Origin: Pseudomonadota bacterium
GTDB lineage: Bacteria > Bdellovibrionota_C > UBA2361 > OMII01
Direction of reading: 5' to 3'
NCBI GenBank assembly: GCA_027486155.1
Contig: JAIXPR010000232.1
Location: 1-6,831, forward strand
Length of the DNA stretch: 6,831 nucleotides
Shown: positions 4,789 through 6,831 of the stretch, piece by piece
How positions within the stretch are numbered: position 1 is the first letter of the stretch
How the letters are laid out: each line of letters opens with the position of its first letter
Notes under the pieces: model-generated
Seen by the model: the letters and a program-made list of their open reading frames with translations, nothing else
Databases searched by the model: none
Told to the model about the DNA's origin: nothing
Program-made: the position numbers and the translations under genes

Positions 4789-5982
4789 ATGAAGAACGAG
4801 CGACCACATACTGGAGCGCCTGAGGCGAGGGGAGAGATAGGCTACCTCGCGTTCGCGGATGGAACGGTCTTCAGGGGGAGGTGCTTCGGCGCCTTGCGAG
4901 GCTCCGGAGATCCAGTGACCGGAGAGTCGGTGTTTAACACCTCGATGTATGGGTACCAAGAGATCCTTACTGACCCCAGCTACGCTGGTCAGATTATGTG
5001 CTTCACCTATCCGCACATCGGTAACGTCGGCTGTAACGAGGAGGATGTAGAGTCCTCTCGAGTCTTCACTGAGGGGTTGGTCGTTCGCGCCGCGCATAGG
5101 ACCCCATCAAACTTTCGTTCAACGATCTCCCTGCAAAGCTACCTCGCTCGCAACAACATCATGGGCCTCGAGGGGGTGGACACACGCGTTGTGGTCTCGC
5201 ACCTCCGAGACCACGGAGCGCAGATGTCGGTGATGGCTGGTGGTGAGGGCATTAAGCCTGATGAGTTGGTTGACCGAGCGAAATCCCTCGGCTCGATGGA
5301 GGGCAAAGATTACGTCAAGCATGTCGCGTGCAAAGAGACCTACACATGGGATCATCTCTCATGGAGCTTGGCCCATGGAAATTCCCGGAAGCTCTCGCAA
5401 GAGCAGCTCGTCTCTCGGCCGCACGTTGTGGCGGTGGACTGTGGTGTGAAGATGAACATCCTTCGCCTCCTTGTTGACGTTGGATTTCGTGTGACGGTGG
5501 TTCCCGCTGGCACAACCGCTGATGAGATCATGGCGCTCAGGCCCGACGGGGTATTTCTCTCGAATGGCCCGGGCGATCCCGCGACGCTTGGCTACGTCGT
5601 CAAGCCGGCGAAAGAGTTGCTCGGCAAGGTCCCGATGTTCGGTATCTGCCTCGGTCATCAGATCCTCGGACAGGCGTTCGGTGGCTCTACCTACAAGCTC
5701 AAATTCGGCCACCGCGGTGGTAACCATCCCGTACGCGATGAAACAACGGGTAAGGTTGAGATCACCGTTCAGAATCACGGATTCGCGGTCAAGAAAGAGG
5801 GGCTCTCAAGCAAGGTTAAGGTCTCTCACATTAATCTTAACGACGACACGGTCGAGGGGCTTGAGTCGAAGGAGCTCAAGGCGTTCTCGGTGCAGTATCA
5901 CCCAGAGGCCTCGCCCGGGCCTCACGATTCTCGATATCTCTTCAAGCGATTTTTTGACCTGGTCGTAGGGGCAGGAGCCTAA
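4789..5982 (+). CDS. carA: Carbamoyl-phosphate synthase small (glutaminase) subunit
   Basis: Hydrolyses glutamine and passes ammonia through a tunnel to CarB for carbamoyl phosphate synthesis. The N-terminal domain carries the family stretches GYLAFADGTVFRG (18-30), NTSMYGYQEILTDPSYAGQ (49-67) and PHIGNVG (74-80). The C-terminal class I glutaminase domain has SNGPGDP, nucleophile Cys287 in GICLGHQ, and His371/Glu373 in HPEASPGPHD, so the catalytic triad is complete. At 397 aa it is slightly longer than the usual 360-390, mainly through about 17 polar residues before the family start; no start codon nearer to the core is in frame, so ATG 4789 is kept. A purine-rich GAGAGAG (4776-4782) lies 6 nt upstream, after the pyrC stop 13 nt away. 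carB begins 1 nt after its stop. Its product may also feed arginine synthesis. Confidence 0.97.
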   Translation: MKNERPHTGAPEARGEIGYLAFADGTVFRGRCFGALRGSGDPVTGESVFNTSMYGYQEILTDPSYAGQIMCFTYPHIGNVGCNEEDVESSRVFTEGLVVRAAHRTPSNFRSTISLQSYLARNNIMGLEGVDTRVVVSHLRDHGAQMSVMAGGEGIKPDELVDRAKSLGSMEGKDYVKHVACKETYTWDHLSWSLAHGNSRKLSQEQLVSRPHVVAVDCGVKMNILRLLVDVGFRVTVVPAGTTADEIMALRPDGVFLSNGPGDPATLGYVVKPAKELLGKVPMFGICLGHQILGQAFGGSTYKLKFGHRGGNHPVRDETTGKVEITVQNHGFAVKKEGLSSKVKVSHINLNDDTVEGLESKELKAFSVQYHPEASPGPHDSRYLFKRFFDLVVGAGA

Positions 5983-5983
5983 C

Positions 5984-6831
5984 ATGCCAAAAAGAACTGA
6001 TATTAAATCCATCCTCCTGATCGGCTCGGGGCCGATCGTCATCGGCCAAGCGTGTGAGTTCGATTACTCGGGAACGCAAGCGATCAAGGCGCTCAAGCAG
6101 GAGGGCTATAGGGTAATCCTTGTTAACTCAAATCCCGCCACGATCATGACCGACCCGGAGTTCGCCGATAGGACCTATATCGAGCCGATCACGGCGGATT
6201 TCGTTGAGGAGATCATCAAGAAGGAGCGCCCAGACGCGGTGCTGCCGACGATGGGAGGTCAAACGGCCCTCAATACCGCGCTCGAACTTGAGGAGCGAGG
6301 GGTATTTGAAAAGTACGGTTGTAAGCTTATCGGGGCTAATGTTGAGGCGATCAAGACCGCTGAAGATCGCGATCTCTTCCGCAAGGCGATGGATGAGATC
6401 GGGCTTGAGTCCGCTCGCTCGATGCTCGCTACCTCGATCAAGGATGCCGAGGCGGCCGCGAAGGTTCTTGGATATCCACTCGTGCTTCGTCCATCTCGGA
6501 CCCTCGGTGGTACCGGAGGTGGTATCGTAAAGGCAGCGGACGAGCTTCATCGTAAGGTCGGCATCGCGCTCGCGGCGAGCCCAAATCACGAAGTTCTCAT
6601 CGAGGAATCGCTCCTTGGATGGAAGGAGATCGAGCTTGAGGTGATGCGCGACCTCAAGGATAACGTTGTGATCGTGTGTGGCATCGAGAACTTTGATCCG
6701 ATGGGTGTTCATACCGGTGATTCCATAACGGTCGCTCCCATTCAGACCCTCACTGACAAGGAGTATCAACTCCTCCGTGACGCGGCGATTAAGGTTATGC
6801 GCCGGATCGGTGTCGATACCGGCGGCTCGAA
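5984..6831 (+). CDS. carB: Carbamoyl-phosphate synthase large subunit, N-terminal part (cut by window edge)
   Basis: The large subunit makes carbamoyl phosphate from bicarbonate, ammonia and two ATP; full members are about 1070 aa and 282 complete codons are visible. These cover the preATP-grasp region (GSGPIVIGQACEFDYSG, 14-30) and most of the first ATP-grasp domain, which activates bicarbonate. Alignment with Escherichia coli CarB needs no gaps to place Arg129, Arg169, Glu215 and His243 at the same numbers. One oddity is Arg172 in RPSRTLGGTGGG (169-180), where nearly all relatives have Phe or Tyr. The start ATG has AGGAG (5973-5977) 6 nt upstream inside the carA end, and the two genes are 1 nt apart, consistent with coupled synthesis of a 1:1 complex. 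The frame is open to the last base with no sign of decay. Confidence 0.97.
   Translation, partial: MPKRTDIKSILLIGSGPIVIGQACEFDYSGTQAIKALKQEGYRVILVNSNPATIMTDPEFADRTYIEPITADFVEEIIKKERPDAVLPTMGGQTALNTALELEERGVFEKYGCKLIGANVEAIKTAEDRDLFRKAMDEIGLESARSMLATSIKDAEAAAKVLGYPLVLRPSRTLGGTGGGIVKAADELHRKVGIALAASPNHEVLIEESLLGWKEIELEVMRDLKDNVVIVCGIENFDPMGVHTGDSITVAPIQTLTDKEYQLLRDAAIKVMRRIGVDTGGS

Noticed and set aside
6128..6769. Long - strand open frame (213 codons) opposite carB
   Set aside because: The + strand encodes an unmistakable CarB over the whole stretch; the antisense frame is a by-product of its codon use.
1..6831. CRISPR array, insertion sequence, tRNA, rRNA or attachment site
   Set aside because: I saw no spaced repeats, transposase-like protein, terminal inverted repeats or tRNA-like folds. 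The window is mostly core metabolic genes.

Overview
The window carries most of a bacterial operon for de novo pyrimidine synthesis, all on the + strand: a small membrane-anchored protein gene (1304-1726), pyrR (1739-2308), pyrB (2480-3442), pyrC (3435-4775), carA (4789-5982) and the first 282 codons of carB (5984 to the window edge). Upstream are an unrecognised multi-pass membrane protein (8-703, +) and a small two-helix membrane protein on the - strand (813-1100), convergent with it and divergent from the operon.

The sequence does not name an organism. By eye, GC content is in the mid-50s percent, start codons are ATG, and Shine-Dalgarno (SD) sites are recognisable at pyrR, pyrC and carB. 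The order pyrR-pyrB-pyrC-carA-carB occurs in several phyla, including Actinobacteria, Deinococcus-Thermus and delta-like proteobacteria. A bacterium outside the enteric group is a safe inference; a delta-like lineage is only a guess.

Layout: 8-703 membrane protein; 704-812 convergent gap with one weak hairpin; 813-1100 small membrane protein (-); 1101-1303 divergent intergenic region with short repeats and a series of small inverted repeats; 1304-1726 single-pass membrane protein; 1739-2308 pyrR; 2309-2479 untranslated gap with several predicted hairpins; 2480 to end pyrB-pyrC-carA-carB with junctions of -8, 13 and 1 nt.

How the genes work together: CarA releases ammonia from glutamine and CarB uses it with bicarbonate and two ATP to make carbamoyl phosphate. 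PyrB joins this to aspartate, and PyrC closes the ring to dihydroorotate. PyrR is normally the uridine-nucleotide sensor that represses such operons by binding mRNA, and may also make UMP from uracil. The later steps (pyrD, pyrE, pyrF) are not in the window. I see no wholly new system. The points most worth a second look are the structured 171-nt leader before pyrB, a PyrR whose alignment suggests changed RNA-contact residues, and the tight linkage of an uncharacterised membrane protein to pyrR.
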